From an uncultured Rhodospirillales bacterium (GTDB lineage: Bacteria > Pseudomonadota > Alphaproteobacteria > Rhodospirillales > Defluviicoccaceae), in NCBI GenBank assembly GCA_937127205.1, contig CAKZLS010000482.1, positions 1 to 5,446 of the forward strand: a DNA stretch of 5,446 bases. The letters are read 5' to 3'. Position 1 is the first letter of the stretch. Every line of letters begins with the position of its first letter. The notes beneath the pieces were generated by a model that searched no databases, was not told where the DNA came from, and saw only the letters and a program-made list of their open reading frames with translations. Positions 1 to 5,446 of the stretch are shown one piece after another. A program made the translations under genes and the position numbers.

Positions 1-1
1 A

Positions 2-1369
2 CGATGCCGGACGGCTCTCCGGGAACAGCTCGGCATGATGCCGCGCGATGAAATTGGTATCCAGATCGGCGGCGGCGAAGGCCGGATGGCCGGCCACGGC
101 GGCAAGAAAACCAGCGTTGGTGGTCAGGCCTACAATCTGCACCTTATCAAGCGCGCGGCAAAGCCGGATAAGCGCGGCGGCGCGGTCGGCGTCCCAAACG
201 ATCAGCTTGGCGATCAACGGATCGTAATGGATCCCCACCGCGTCGCCCTCGCGGACGCCGCCATCGATGCGCACATGAGGATTTTCGGCCGGATACCGTA
301 AATGACGGAGGGTCCCGGCGGCGGGCAGGAAATCGCGCGACGGATCCTCGGCGTACAACCGCGCCTCGAAAGCGTGGCCATCGATGGCGAGATCATCCTG
401 GCCAAGCGGCAAGGACTGGCCGAGGGCGACCCGAAGCTGCCATTCCACCAGATCGACGCCGCTGATCATTTCGGTCACCGGGTGCTCCACCTGGAGGCGG
501 GTGTTCATCTCCATGAAGTAGAAATCGCCGCTGTCGAACAGGAACTCCACTGTCCCTGCTCCTTCATAGCCGATGGCCCGCGCCGCGTTGACAGCAGCCC
601 CGCCCAGGCGCCCGCGGAGTGCATCGTCGATGCCAGGCGCGGGGGCCTCTTCAATGATCTTCTGATGGCGCCGTTGCACCGAGCAATCGCGCTCGAACAG
701 ATGGACCGCATTGCCGTGGCGGTCGCCGAACACCTGCACCTCCACATGGCGCGGGCGGACCAGATACTTCTCGACGATCATGGCGCTATCGCCGAAGGCC
801 GCCTGAGATTCGCGTTTTGCCGACTCCAAGGCCGCCGCGAGATCACCGGGTTCGTCCACCACCCGCATGCCCTTGCCACCGCCGCCGGCCACGGCCTTGA
901 GCAGCACCGGATAACCGATGTCCTCGGCCGACTTGGCGAGGGTTTCGAGGTCTTGACTGTCGCCATGATAGCCCGGCACCACCGGCACGTCGGCCGCTTC
1001 CATGATCCTCTTGGCCCCGCTCTTGGAGCCCATGGCGCGGATGGCGTCGGGCGGCGGGCCGATGAAGATGAAACCTGCTTGCCGGCAAGCCTCGGCGAAT
1101 TCGGCGTTCTCCGACAGGAACCCGTAACCGGGATGAATACCGAGGGCACCGCTCTGCGCGGCGGCTTCCAGGACCAGGTCCGCGTTGAGATAGCTCAGGC
1201 GCGCCTCGGCGGGACCGATACAATAAGCCTCGTCCGCCATGGCCACGTGCAGCGCGCCGGCATCGGCCTCGGAATAGACGGCCACGGTATGGACGCCCAA
1301 CCGCTTGGCCGTGCGCATCACCCGGCAAGCGATCTCTCCCCGGTTGGCGATCAGGATCTTGTCGAACAT
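2..1369 (-). CDS. liuD: 3-methylcrotonyl-CoA carboxylase alpha subunit (biotin carboxylase part), 3'-truncated by window edge
   Basis: This is the biotin carboxylase half of a biotin-dependent acyl-CoA carboxylase. It uses ATP and bicarbonate to carboxylate biotin in the cytosol. I translated 456 codons with no stop or frameshift; the frame runs off the left edge. The start MFDKILIANRGEIA is the canonical family N-terminus. Layout: N-terminal domain about 1-112, ATP-grasp about 115-322, C-terminal domain about 334-441. Visible active-site features, by comparison with E. coli AccC, are Lys116, Lys158, the glycine-rich loop GGGGKGM at 162-168, His208, Lys237, Glu275, Glu287, Asn289, Arg291 and Arg337, so the visible part looks catalytically intact. 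Family alpha subunits are about 650-700 residues, so the missing part should hold the BT linker and biotinyl domain. Its ATG shares one base with the TGA of liuC, implying translational coupling. Pairing with liuB and liuC favours methylcrotonyl-CoA over propionyl- or geranyl-CoA as substrate; the specificity is inferred. Confidence 0.93.
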   Translation of the reverse strand, partial: MFDKILIANRGEIACRVMRTAKRLGVHTVAVYSEADAGALHVAMADEAYCIGPAEARLSYLNADLVLEAAAQSGALGIHPGYGFLSENAEFAEACRQAGFIFIGPPPDAIRAMGSKSGAKRIMEAADVPVVPGYHGDSQDLETLAKSAEDIGYPVLLKAVAGGGGKGMRVVDEPGDLAAALESAKRESQAAFGDSAMIVEKYLVRPRHVEVQVFGDRHGNAVHLFERDCSVQRRHQKIIEEAPAPGIDDALRGRLGGAAVNAARAIGYEGAGTVEFLFDSGDFYFMEMNTRLQVEHPVTEMISGVDLVEWQLRVALGQSLPLGQDDLAIDGHAFEARLYAEDPSRDFLPAAGTLRHLRYPAENPHVRIDGGVREGDAVGIHYDPLIAKLIVWDADRAAALIRLCRALDKVQIVGLTTNAGFLAAVAGHPAFAAADLDTNFIARHHAELFPESRPAS

Positions 1370-2178
1370 CAGGTTGTTCTCTCATGAGGCTTCGCCCTGG
1401 GGGCCTTTCGCTTCTCCAGGAACGCGGTGATGCGCTGGCGTCCTTCGTCGGAGGCGCGGGCATGGGCGATGCGCTCTGCGGTGTCGCGAATCAATGCGTG
1501 GTCGATGGGTCTCCCGTTGACGGCGCGGATCAGATCCTTGACCTCGGCCATGGCGCGGCGGCCATTGCCCGCGAGTTCCTTCAGCACACCCGCCACGGTT
1601 TGTTCCAGATCGGCCGCCGGCGTCACCTGGTGAACGAGCCCGATCCGATAGGCTTCGGCCGCGTCAAAGGCTTCCCCGGTCACAAAATAACGGCGCGCCT
1701 GCCGCGGACCGATGGCCGCCAGCACATGTGGCGAGATCACCGCCGGGATAAGCCCCAGCTTGACCTCGGTGAGCGCGAACTTCGCGGTTTCCGCCGCGGC
1801 AATGGCCATGTCGCAGGCCGCCACCAGACCGACGCCGCCACCGTAGGCGGGTCCCTGGACAAGGGCAATGGTCGGTTTGGGAAGTTCGTCCAGCGCGCGG
1901 ATCATTTCCGCTAGCCCCAAGGCGTCTTCCACATTCTCGTCGAAGGTATAGCCGCCCATCCGCTGCATCCAGTTGAGGTCGGCTCCGGCGGAGAAGCTAC
2001 GGCCGGCGCCCCTGACCACGACAGCCCGGACATTGGGGTCGTCGCGAAACGCGGACAAGCTCTCTGCCATGCGGCCGATTAACACATCGTCAAAAGCGTT
2101 GTGGACGTCCGGCCGGTTGAGGGTCAGCCAGCCGGTGCCTTGATCGTCGACGTCTCTGAGAACAGTCGCCTCGGTCAT
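1369..2178 (-). CDS. liuC: Methylglutaconyl-CoA hydratase (enoyl-CoA hydratase/crotonase family)
   Basis: A complete 269-residue crotonase-fold protein of normal family length. The expected reaction is hydration of 3-methylglutaconyl-CoA to HMG-CoA, the leucine-degradation step after the carboxylase. Oxyanion-hole segments are visible at SAGADL (63-68) and YGGGVGL (112-118). The general acid/base glutamate equivalent to Glu164 of rat crotonase is Glu138 in LTEVKLGLIP. The second crotonase glutamate (rat Glu144) is replaced by Gly117. As I recall the family, bacterial LiuC proteins also have a small residue there, and the NWMQRM (69-74) and PAVISPHV (145-152) stretches resemble them, so I read this as subfamily character rather than damage. 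The gene sits 25 bases after the PA14 gene and overlaps liuD by one base (TGATG). Its ribosome binding site is weak (GGGG, 8 bases before ATG). A general enoyl-CoA hydratase is the alternative, but position between the two carboxylase subunit genes favours LiuC. Confidence 0.9.
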   Translation of the reverse strand: MTEATVLRDVDDQGTGWLTLNRPDVHNAFDDVLIGRMAESLSAFRDDPNVRAVVVRGAGRSFSAGADLNWMQRMGGYTFDENVEDALGLAEMIRALDELPKPTIALVQGPAYGGGVGLVAACDMAIAAAETAKFALTEVKLGLIPAVISPHVLAAIGPRQARRYFVTGEAFDAAEAYRIGLVHQVTPAADLEQTVAGVLKELAGNGRRAMAEVKDLIRAVNGRPIDHALIRDTAERIAHARASDEGRQRITAFLEKRKAPRAKPHERTT

Positions 2179-2203
2179 GGTTTTGGCCCCAAAGGTGCGG
2201 CGG

Positions 2204-2824
2204 TCACGTGTGTTTCAACGCGGTTGTGGGAACCACGGTGAAACCGCTCGCGCCCGGCGTTTTCCAATGCAGTTTGAGGGCCGCCGATCCCTTTTTCTCG
2301 TAATAGAGGATATCGAGCGGATACCAGCCCGGCATGGTGATGGTGACCACCAACGGCGGCGACGCCGTGTCGGCGTGGATCTCAGGATCCTCGAACACCA
2401 TCTGATCGCCCAAAGTCAAGCGGACGCCGTCGTTCGAGGTGATTTTAAGCTCATAAACCCCTTCCTTGGCAAACTCGATAAACCCGGTGATGTGGGCACC
2501 CACCAGATCCGCGGATGTGGTGGTTAACACGTTTCCTGCCCCCATCTGGTAATCAAGATTCGGAAGCGGTGTGCCGGCGATGCCGTCATCGGTGTTAATC
2601 CATGCTTCCAGGTTGTCGATGTGGGTAAACCTGGCAAAATAGTATCGAACCGCCAGACCGTCGTTGAGAGCGGCCGCATCGGGTTGCGGATTTGCCGGCG
2701 CCACCGCCGGCACCTTGATCGGCTCTAGCGCCTCATCGCTCAGCGACGGCACGGGCGCCGCAATAAACACCAGCAACAGGCTCGCGAGCCAAATCCCGTT
2801 CCAGCTTCGCTTGGTGACGTCCAT
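2204..2824 (-). CDS. Exported PA14-domain protein of unknown function, inserted between liuB and liuC
   Basis: A 206-residue protein when started at the ATG. The N-terminus is a signal peptide: Lys5-Arg6, then a hydrophobic core about 11-23 (IWLASLLLVFIAA), with likely cleavage near SLS/DE at 29-30. A Pro/Ala-rich linker (about 32-55) follows, then one domain of about 145 residues resembling PA14. Seen there are GLAVRYYF (56-63), a strand pair around GFIEFAKEGVYELKI (114-128), the hallmark SNDGVRLTLGD (130-140), and WYPLDILYYEKKGSAALKLHW (167-187, split here only by eye). PA14 domains are beta-barrels often linked to carbohydrate or surface binding. No cysteine is present, so there is no lipobox or disulfide, and I see no membrane anchor or enzyme domain. 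The product should be soluble in the periplasm or outside the cell, unlike its cytosolic neighbours. Hand-counted GC is about 59%, against about 66% in part of liuC. Gaps are 27 bases to liuB and 25 to liuC. Its function, and any link to leucine catabolism, are unknown. Confidence 0.85.
   Translation of the reverse strand: MDVTKRSWNGIWLASLLLVFIAAPVPSLSDEALEPIKVPAVAPANPQPDAAALNDGLAVRYYFARFTHIDNLEAWINTDDGIAGTPLPNLDYQMGAGNVLTTTSADLVGAHITGFIEFAKEGVYELKITSNDGVRLTLGDQMVFEDPEIHADTASPPLVVTITMPGWYPLDILYYEKKGSAALKLHWKTPGASGFTVVPTTALKHT
2662..2676. repeat. 15-bp direct repeat, copy 1 (inside the PA14 gene)
   Basis: CGTTGAGAGCGGCCG occurs here and again at 2893-2907. This copy lies in the linker region of the PA14 protein, encoding Ala-Ala-Leu-Asn on the minus strand. 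The copies are 231 bp apart, a multiple of three, and read in the same codon phase. It may be chance from shared codon use, or a trace of recombination at the liuB/PA14 junction. Confidence 0.5.
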
Positions 2825-2828
2825 GATT

Positions 2829-2836
2829 CTCACCTC
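2829..2836 (-). promoter_or_regulatory. Strong Shine-Dalgarno for the PA14 gene; decides its start
   Basis: GAGGTGAG lies in the gap after liuB, with the GAGGTG core 6 bases before the ATG at 2824. An in-frame GTG at 2833 would give a protein three residues longer, but that GTG is itself part of the Shine-Dalgarno sequence and has no good site of its own. The ATG is therefore the better start. This is the best ribosome binding site in the window. Confidence 0.8.
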
Positions 2837-2851
2837 GTTTCCACTTCCGGC

Positions 2852-4459
2852 CTACATTCGGAACACGCCGAATTTCGTTTGTTCGATCGGCGCGTTGAGA
2901 GCGGCCGACAGACCTAGCCCCAGCACCATGCGGGTTGCCGCCGGGTCGATGATCCCGTCATCCCAGAGCCGCGCGCTGGCGTAGTATGGATGGCCCTGGG
3001 TCTCGTACTGTTCGAGAATGGGTTTGCGGAAATCGGCCTCTTGCTCCGCCGACCAGGTCTCGCCCCGCGCCTCCATGCCGTCCCGCCGGACAGTGGCGAG
3101 CACGCCCGCCGCCTGTTCGCCACCCATCACCGAGATCCGCGCGTTGGGCCACATCCACAGGAACCGCGGACCGTAGGCCCGCCCGCACATGGAGTAATTG
3201 CCGGCGCCGAACGATCCGCCTACCAAGACGGTAAGTTTGGGCACGTTGGCGCATGCAACGGCCGTCACCATCTTGGCGCCGTCCTTCGCGATGCCGCCGG
3301 CCTCCGCCTTGCTGCCCACCATGAAGCCGGTGATGTTCTGCAGGAACACCAAAGGGATGCCCCGCTGGCTGCACAACTCGACGAAGTGCGCACCCTTCAG
3401 CGCCGACTCCGAGAACAAAATCCCGTTGTTGGCGATGATCCCCACCGGGTAGCCGAAGATGTGGGCGAAAGCGCAGACCAGCGTGGTCCCGTAAAGCTGT
3501 TTGAACTCCTCGAAGTCGGAGCCGTCCACCACCCGGGCGATGATCTCGCGGGCGTCGTAGGGCTTTCTCAAGTCGACCGGGACGAGACCATAGATTTCCT
3601 TGGGATCGTACTTCGGCTCCCGCGGTTTGCGAAGCGCCAGCCCGGGTGCCTTGACGCGGTTCAGATTGGTGACGATACGGCGCGCAATGGCCACCGCATG
3701 GCCGTCGTCCATTGCGTAGTGATCGGTGACGCCGGAGACCCGGGTGTGCACATCGGCGCCGCCCAGGTCTTCCGCGCTCACCACCTCGCCGGTGGCGGCC
3801 TTCACCAGCGGCGGTCCGCCAAGAAAGATGGTTCCCTGGTGCCGCACGATAATGCTCTCGTCGGACATCGCCGGTACGTACGCGCCGCCGGCCGTGCAAG
3901 AGCCGTGAACCACGGCGATCTGCGGCACGCCCGCCGCCGACATGTTGGCCTGATTGAAAAAGATGCGGCCGAAATGATCGCGGTCGGGAAACACCTCGTC
4001 CTGCTCCGGCAGGTTGGCACCGCCGGATTCCACCAGGTAAATGCAGGGCAGGTTATTCTCGAGGGCGATTTCCTGGGCGCGCAGGTGCTTTTTCACGGTC
4101 ATGCCGTAATAGGTTCCGCCCTTCACCGTCGGGTCGTTGGCGATCACCATGCACTCGATGCCGGCGATGCGGCCGATTCCGGTAATGATACCAGCCGCCG
4201 GAACCTCGCCGCCGTACATACCGTGGGCCGCCAATTGGGACAGCTCCAGGAACGGCGAGCCCACGTCGAGCAGCCGGCGAATGCGCTCGCGCGGCAGCAG
4301 CCGGCCCCGCTCGGCATGTTTCGCCCGGGCGCGCTCGCCGCCGCCCAGCTTGATCCCAGCCACTTCGGCGTGGAGTTCGCACACCAGTGTTTCCATGGCC
4401 TCCGCACCTTCCTTGAAGGCATCCGAGCGAACATCGACAGTGCTCTTGAATACGGTCAT
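2852..4459 (-). CDS. liuB: 3-methylcrotonyl-CoA carboxylase beta subunit (carboxyltransferase)
   Basis: A complete 535-residue acyl-CoA carboxyltransferase, the usual length for bacterial MCC beta subunits. It moves the carboxyl group from carboxybiotin to 3-methylcrotonyl-CoA, giving 3-methylglutaconyl-CoA, in a cytosolic complex with LiuD. Two crotonase-like lobes are visible. The N-lobe (about 30-290) holds ANDPTVKGGTYYG (107-119), ESGGANLPEQ (144-153) and HGSCTAGGAYVPAMSDE (185-201). The C-lobe (about 295-530) holds ANNGILFSE (343-351), LQNITGFMVG (373-382), GGSFGAGNYSMCGRAYGPR (414-432) and VMGGEQAAGVLA (444-455). The glycine-rich turns at 185-192 and 414-420 are in the places expected for the two oxyanion holes. 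No key segment is missing. Its start lies 7 bases past the stop of the isomerase gene, with GGTGAG 6 bases before the ATG. Geranyl-CoA or other acyl-CoA carboxylases share this fold; the neighbouring liuC supports the methylcrotonyl assignment. Confidence 0.95.
   Translation of the reverse strand: MTVFKSTVDVRSDAFKEGAEAMETLVCELHAEVAGIKLGGGERARAKHAERGRLLPRERIRRLLDVGSPFLELSQLAAHGMYGGEVPAAGIITGIGRIAGIECMVIANDPTVKGGTYYGMTVKKHLRAQEIALENNLPCIYLVESGGANLPEQDEVFPDRDHFGRIFFNQANMSAAGVPQIAVVHGSCTAGGAYVPAMSDESIIVRHQGTIFLGGPPLVKAATGEVVSAEDLGGADVHTRVSGVTDHYAMDDGHAVAIARRIVTNLNRVKAPGLALRKPREPKYDPKEIYGLVPVDLRKPYDAREIIARVVDGSDFEEFKQLYGTTLVCAFAHIFGYPVGIIANNGILFSESALKGAHFVELCSQRGIPLVFLQNITGFMVGSKAEAGGIAKDGAKMVTAVACANVPKLTVLVGGSFGAGNYSMCGRAYGPRFLWMWPNARISVMGGEQAAGVLATVRRDGMEARGETWSAEQEADFRKPILEQYETQGHPYYASARLWDDGIIDPAATRMVLGLGLSAALNAPIEQTKFGVFRM
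2893..2907. repeat. 15-bp direct repeat, copy 2 (3' end of liuB)
   Basis: This is the second exact copy of the repeat at 2662-2676. It lies in the last 20 codons of liuB and encodes the Ala-Ala-Leu-Asn of SAALNAP (518-524). The match stops at 15 bases on both sides. Confidence 0.5.
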
Positions 4460-4465
4460 GCCGGT

Positions 4466-4471
4466 CTCACC
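4466..4471 (-). promoter_or_regulatory. Ribosome binding site of liuB overlapping the upstream stop codon
   Basis: GGTGAG sits 6 bases before the liuB ATG at 4459, and its TGA is the stop codon of the isomerase gene. This arrangement fits translational coupling between the two genes. A purine-rich GGGAGG further upstream, inside the isomerase 3' end, is about 14 bases from the ATG and probably too far to act alone. Confidence 0.6.
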
Positions 4472-5069
4472 AGCCTCCCTCGGCCATCCACTTTTCCATC
4501 ATCTCCATCCGGTCGCAGCCCCAGAACCCCTCGCCGTCAACGATAAAGAACGGGGCGCCGCAGACACCCTTGGCTATAGCCCCGCCCCCCTCGTCCTTGA
4601 GCCGCTTTTTCCAGCGCTCATCGGCGAGGGCGCTCCGCAGGGCGGTCCGTGAAATACCCAGCGGTTCCGCCACATCCGCGACCGCGTCAACCGGTGAGAT
4701 ATCCCGCCCCTCGCCGAAGTGCGCGTGGAACGCTGCGGTGGCAAACGCCTTGGCCAGATCGGGATCCTGCTCGTCGATCCAATAAAATGCCCGCGACGCC
4801 GCCAACGTGGTGATCGGATGCGGGTCGGGCAGCACCCATGGCACATTGTAAAGACGTCCCAAACGATCCCAGTCCTTCCGGCAATACTCGCCCTTAATGG
4901 GAATGGTGATCAGCGGCTGGGAACCCGTCTCCTTGAATACGCTGCCCAGCATTATCGGTTTCCACGCCGCGACTCTGTTCGCCCGCTCGGCAATACGGTC
5001 GATCCGGAGGCTCGCGAAATAGCCATAGGGCGACGAAAAATCGAAGTAAAACTCAACTCGGTCTTTCAT
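4467..5069 (-). CDS. 2-hydroxychromene-2-carboxylate isomerase family protein (DsbA-like, kappa-GST-like)
   Basis: A complete 200-residue thioredoxin-fold protein of the DsbA / HCCA isomerase / kappa-class glutathione transferase family, at usual family length. The N-terminal motif FYFDFSSPYGYFAS (7-20) carries Ser12/Ser13 where the family places the serine that activates glutathione. This replaces the CXXC of true DsbA enzymes, so it is not a disulfide oxidase. The C-terminal part has the cis-proline segment GVCGAPFFIVDGEGFWG (168-184, Pro173), then a helix ending in KWMAEGGW. No signal peptide is seen, so it should be cytosolic. The named family reaction is isomerisation of 2-hydroxychromene-2-carboxylate in naphthalene breakdown, but no aromatic-degradation gene is nearby. 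A glutathione-dependent isomerase or transferase role is safer; the true substrate is unknown. It starts 23 bases after the SDR gene with a clear GGGAAGGG site. Confidence 0.87.
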   Translation of the reverse strand: MKDRVEFYFDFSSPYGYFASLRIDRIAERANRVAAWKPIMLGSVFKETGSQPLITIPIKGEYCRKDWDRLGRLYNVPWVLPDPHPITTLAASRAFYWIDEQDPDLAKAFATAAFHAHFGEGRDISPVDAVADVAEPLGISRTALRSALADERWKKRLKDEGGGAIAKGVCGAPFFIVDGEGFWGCDRMEMMEKWMAEGGW

Positions 5070-5075
5070 CGCCGG

Positions 5076-5083
5076 CCCTTCCC
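5076..5083 (-). promoter_or_regulatory. Ribosome binding site of the isomerase-family gene
   Basis: GGGAAGGG ends 6 bases before the ATG at 5069, inside the 23-base gap after the SDR stop codon. It supports this ATG, and the FYFDFSSPY family motif begins at residue 7, as expected for the family. Confidence 0.65.
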
Positions 5084-5092
5084 GTCCGTCGC

Positions 5093-5446
5093 CTACCAGG
5101 GCAGTTCCCGGCCGTCGTAATTCATGAAGCGGCCGGTGTTCTCCACGGACATTCCGTCGATCACCTTGCGCATGCCAGCAACACTCTCCGAGGCCCCGAT
5201 CTTCGCGTTAGGACCGCCCATGTCGGTCCTGACCCACCCCGGATGAAGCATCACCACCGAAATGCCCTTTCCCTTGAGGTCGTTGGCCAGGCTTTTCATC
5301 ACCGCGTTCAGCGCCGCCTTGGACGACCGGTAAATGTAAGATCCACCGGAACCGTTGTCGGTCATACTCCCCATCAGACTGGTAATGGCAGCCATCCGGC
5401 GCAGCTTGCCGGCCGCCACATGCGGCTCGAACACGGCGGACATCTT
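5093..5446 (-). CDS. Short-chain dehydrogenase/reductase (C-factor-like), 5'-truncated by window edge
   Basis: Only the C-terminal half is present. The frame is open to base 5446, and the ATG at 5443 is internal because the visible part begins mid-fold, without the TGxxxGxG nucleotide-binding motif. Numbering from that Met, the SDR catalytic serine is Ser22 (in ITSLMGS) and the YxxxK pair is Tyr38/Lys42 (YIYRSSKAA). LHPGWVRTDMGGPNA (66-80) follows, and the protein ends FMNYDGRELPW. This ending and the HPGWVRTDMGG segment resemble the C-factor/CsgA-like SDR group of about 220-240 residues. It probably oxidises or reduces a hydroxyl/keto group with NAD(P)(H) in the cytosol; the substrate is unknown. 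The stop lies 23 bases before the isomerase gene, so it is likely in the same transcript. It is not one of the standard liu enzymes. Confidence 0.88.
   Translation of the reverse strand, partial: KMSAVFEPHVAAGKLRRMAAITSLMGSMTDNGSGGSYIYRSSKAALNAVMKSLANDLKGKGISVVMLHPGWVRTDMGGPNAKIGASESVAGMRKVIDGMSVENTGRFMNYDGRELPW

Noticed and set aside
302..1387. Plus-strand open frame of 361 codons
   Set aside because: It is antisense to liuD, whose minus-strand reading carries every expected ATP-grasp motif. The long frame results from GC-rich codons with few stops.
843..1463. Minus-strand frame of 206 codons, plus similar ones at 778-1149 and 505-747
   Set aside because: These are out-of-frame shadows of liuD. 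They looked at first like a broken carboxylase, but the true frame from 1369 reads without interruption to the window edge.
2179..2203. Possible terminator hairpin between the PA14 gene and liuC
   Set aside because: The TTTGG/CCAAA pairing would leave a 2-base loop and has no T-run behind it, so it cannot be a normal intrinsic terminator.
2177..2527. Plus-strand frame of 116 codons
   Set aside because: It is antisense to the PA14 gene, which has a signal peptide and a PA14-like core. The plus-strand product resembles nothing known.
2822..2833. GTG start for the PA14 gene at 2833
   Set aside because: The GTG is part of the GAGGTGAG ribosome binding site of the ATG at 2824, which has ideal spacing.
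2990..4546. Plus-strand open frame of 518 codons
   Set aside because: It lies opposite liuB, which has unmistakable family motifs along its full length. The plus-strand translation is rich in His, Arg and Gly with no recognisable domain, as expected for the antisense of a GC-rich gene.
1..5446. CRISPR array, tRNA, rRNA, insertion sequence or phage genes
   Set aside because: Nothing of the sort is visible. The window is almost entirely coding on one strand, with ordinary metabolic gene families and no transposase, integrase or repeat array.

Overview
The window is a GC-rich, fully packed stretch of bacterial chromosome. Every supported gene lies on the minus strand, so the transcript reads from base 5446 down to base 1. 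Six genes follow one another with gaps of 7 to 27 bases or a 1-base overlap, which looks like one operon. No promoter or terminator is visible, and no non-coding stretch exceeds about 30 bases. Both ends are cut: the first gene (an SDR oxidoreductase) lacks its start and the last (the biotin-carrying carboxylase subunit) lacks its C-terminal part. The base composition, the proteins and the presence of a leucine/isovalerate (liu) catabolic module suggest a proteobacterium, possibly an alphaproteobacterium. That placement is an inference and cannot be settled here.

In transcription order: (1) the C-terminal part of a C-factor-like short-chain dehydrogenase, 5446-5093; (2) a 2-hydroxychromene-2-carboxylate isomerase / kappa-GST-like DsbA-fold protein, 5069-4467; (3) the carboxyltransferase (beta) subunit of 3-methylcrotonyl-CoA carboxylase, LiuB, 4459-2852; (4) a small exported PA14-domain protein, 2824-2204; (5) a methylglutaconyl-CoA hydratase-type crotonase, LiuC, 2178-1369; (6) the biotin carboxylase (alpha) subunit, LiuD, from 1369 past the left edge.

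LiuB, LiuC and LiuD form the middle of leucine breakdown. LiuD carboxylates biotin with ATP and bicarbonate, LiuB transfers the carboxyl group to 3-methylcrotonyl-CoA to give 3-methylglutaconyl-CoA, and LiuC hydrates that to HMG-CoA. Isovaleryl-CoA dehydrogenase (LiuA) and HMG-CoA lyase (LiuE), the usual partners, are not in the window.

The oddity is the secreted, PA14-containing protein wedged between liuB and liuC, where cytosolic acyl-CoA enzymes normally abut. It has a strong ribosome binding site, a signal peptide, no cysteine, and lower GC than liuB and liuC. A 15-bp direct repeat links the 3' end of liuB with the early part of this gene. The SDR and DsbA-like isomerase upstream are also not standard liu genes.
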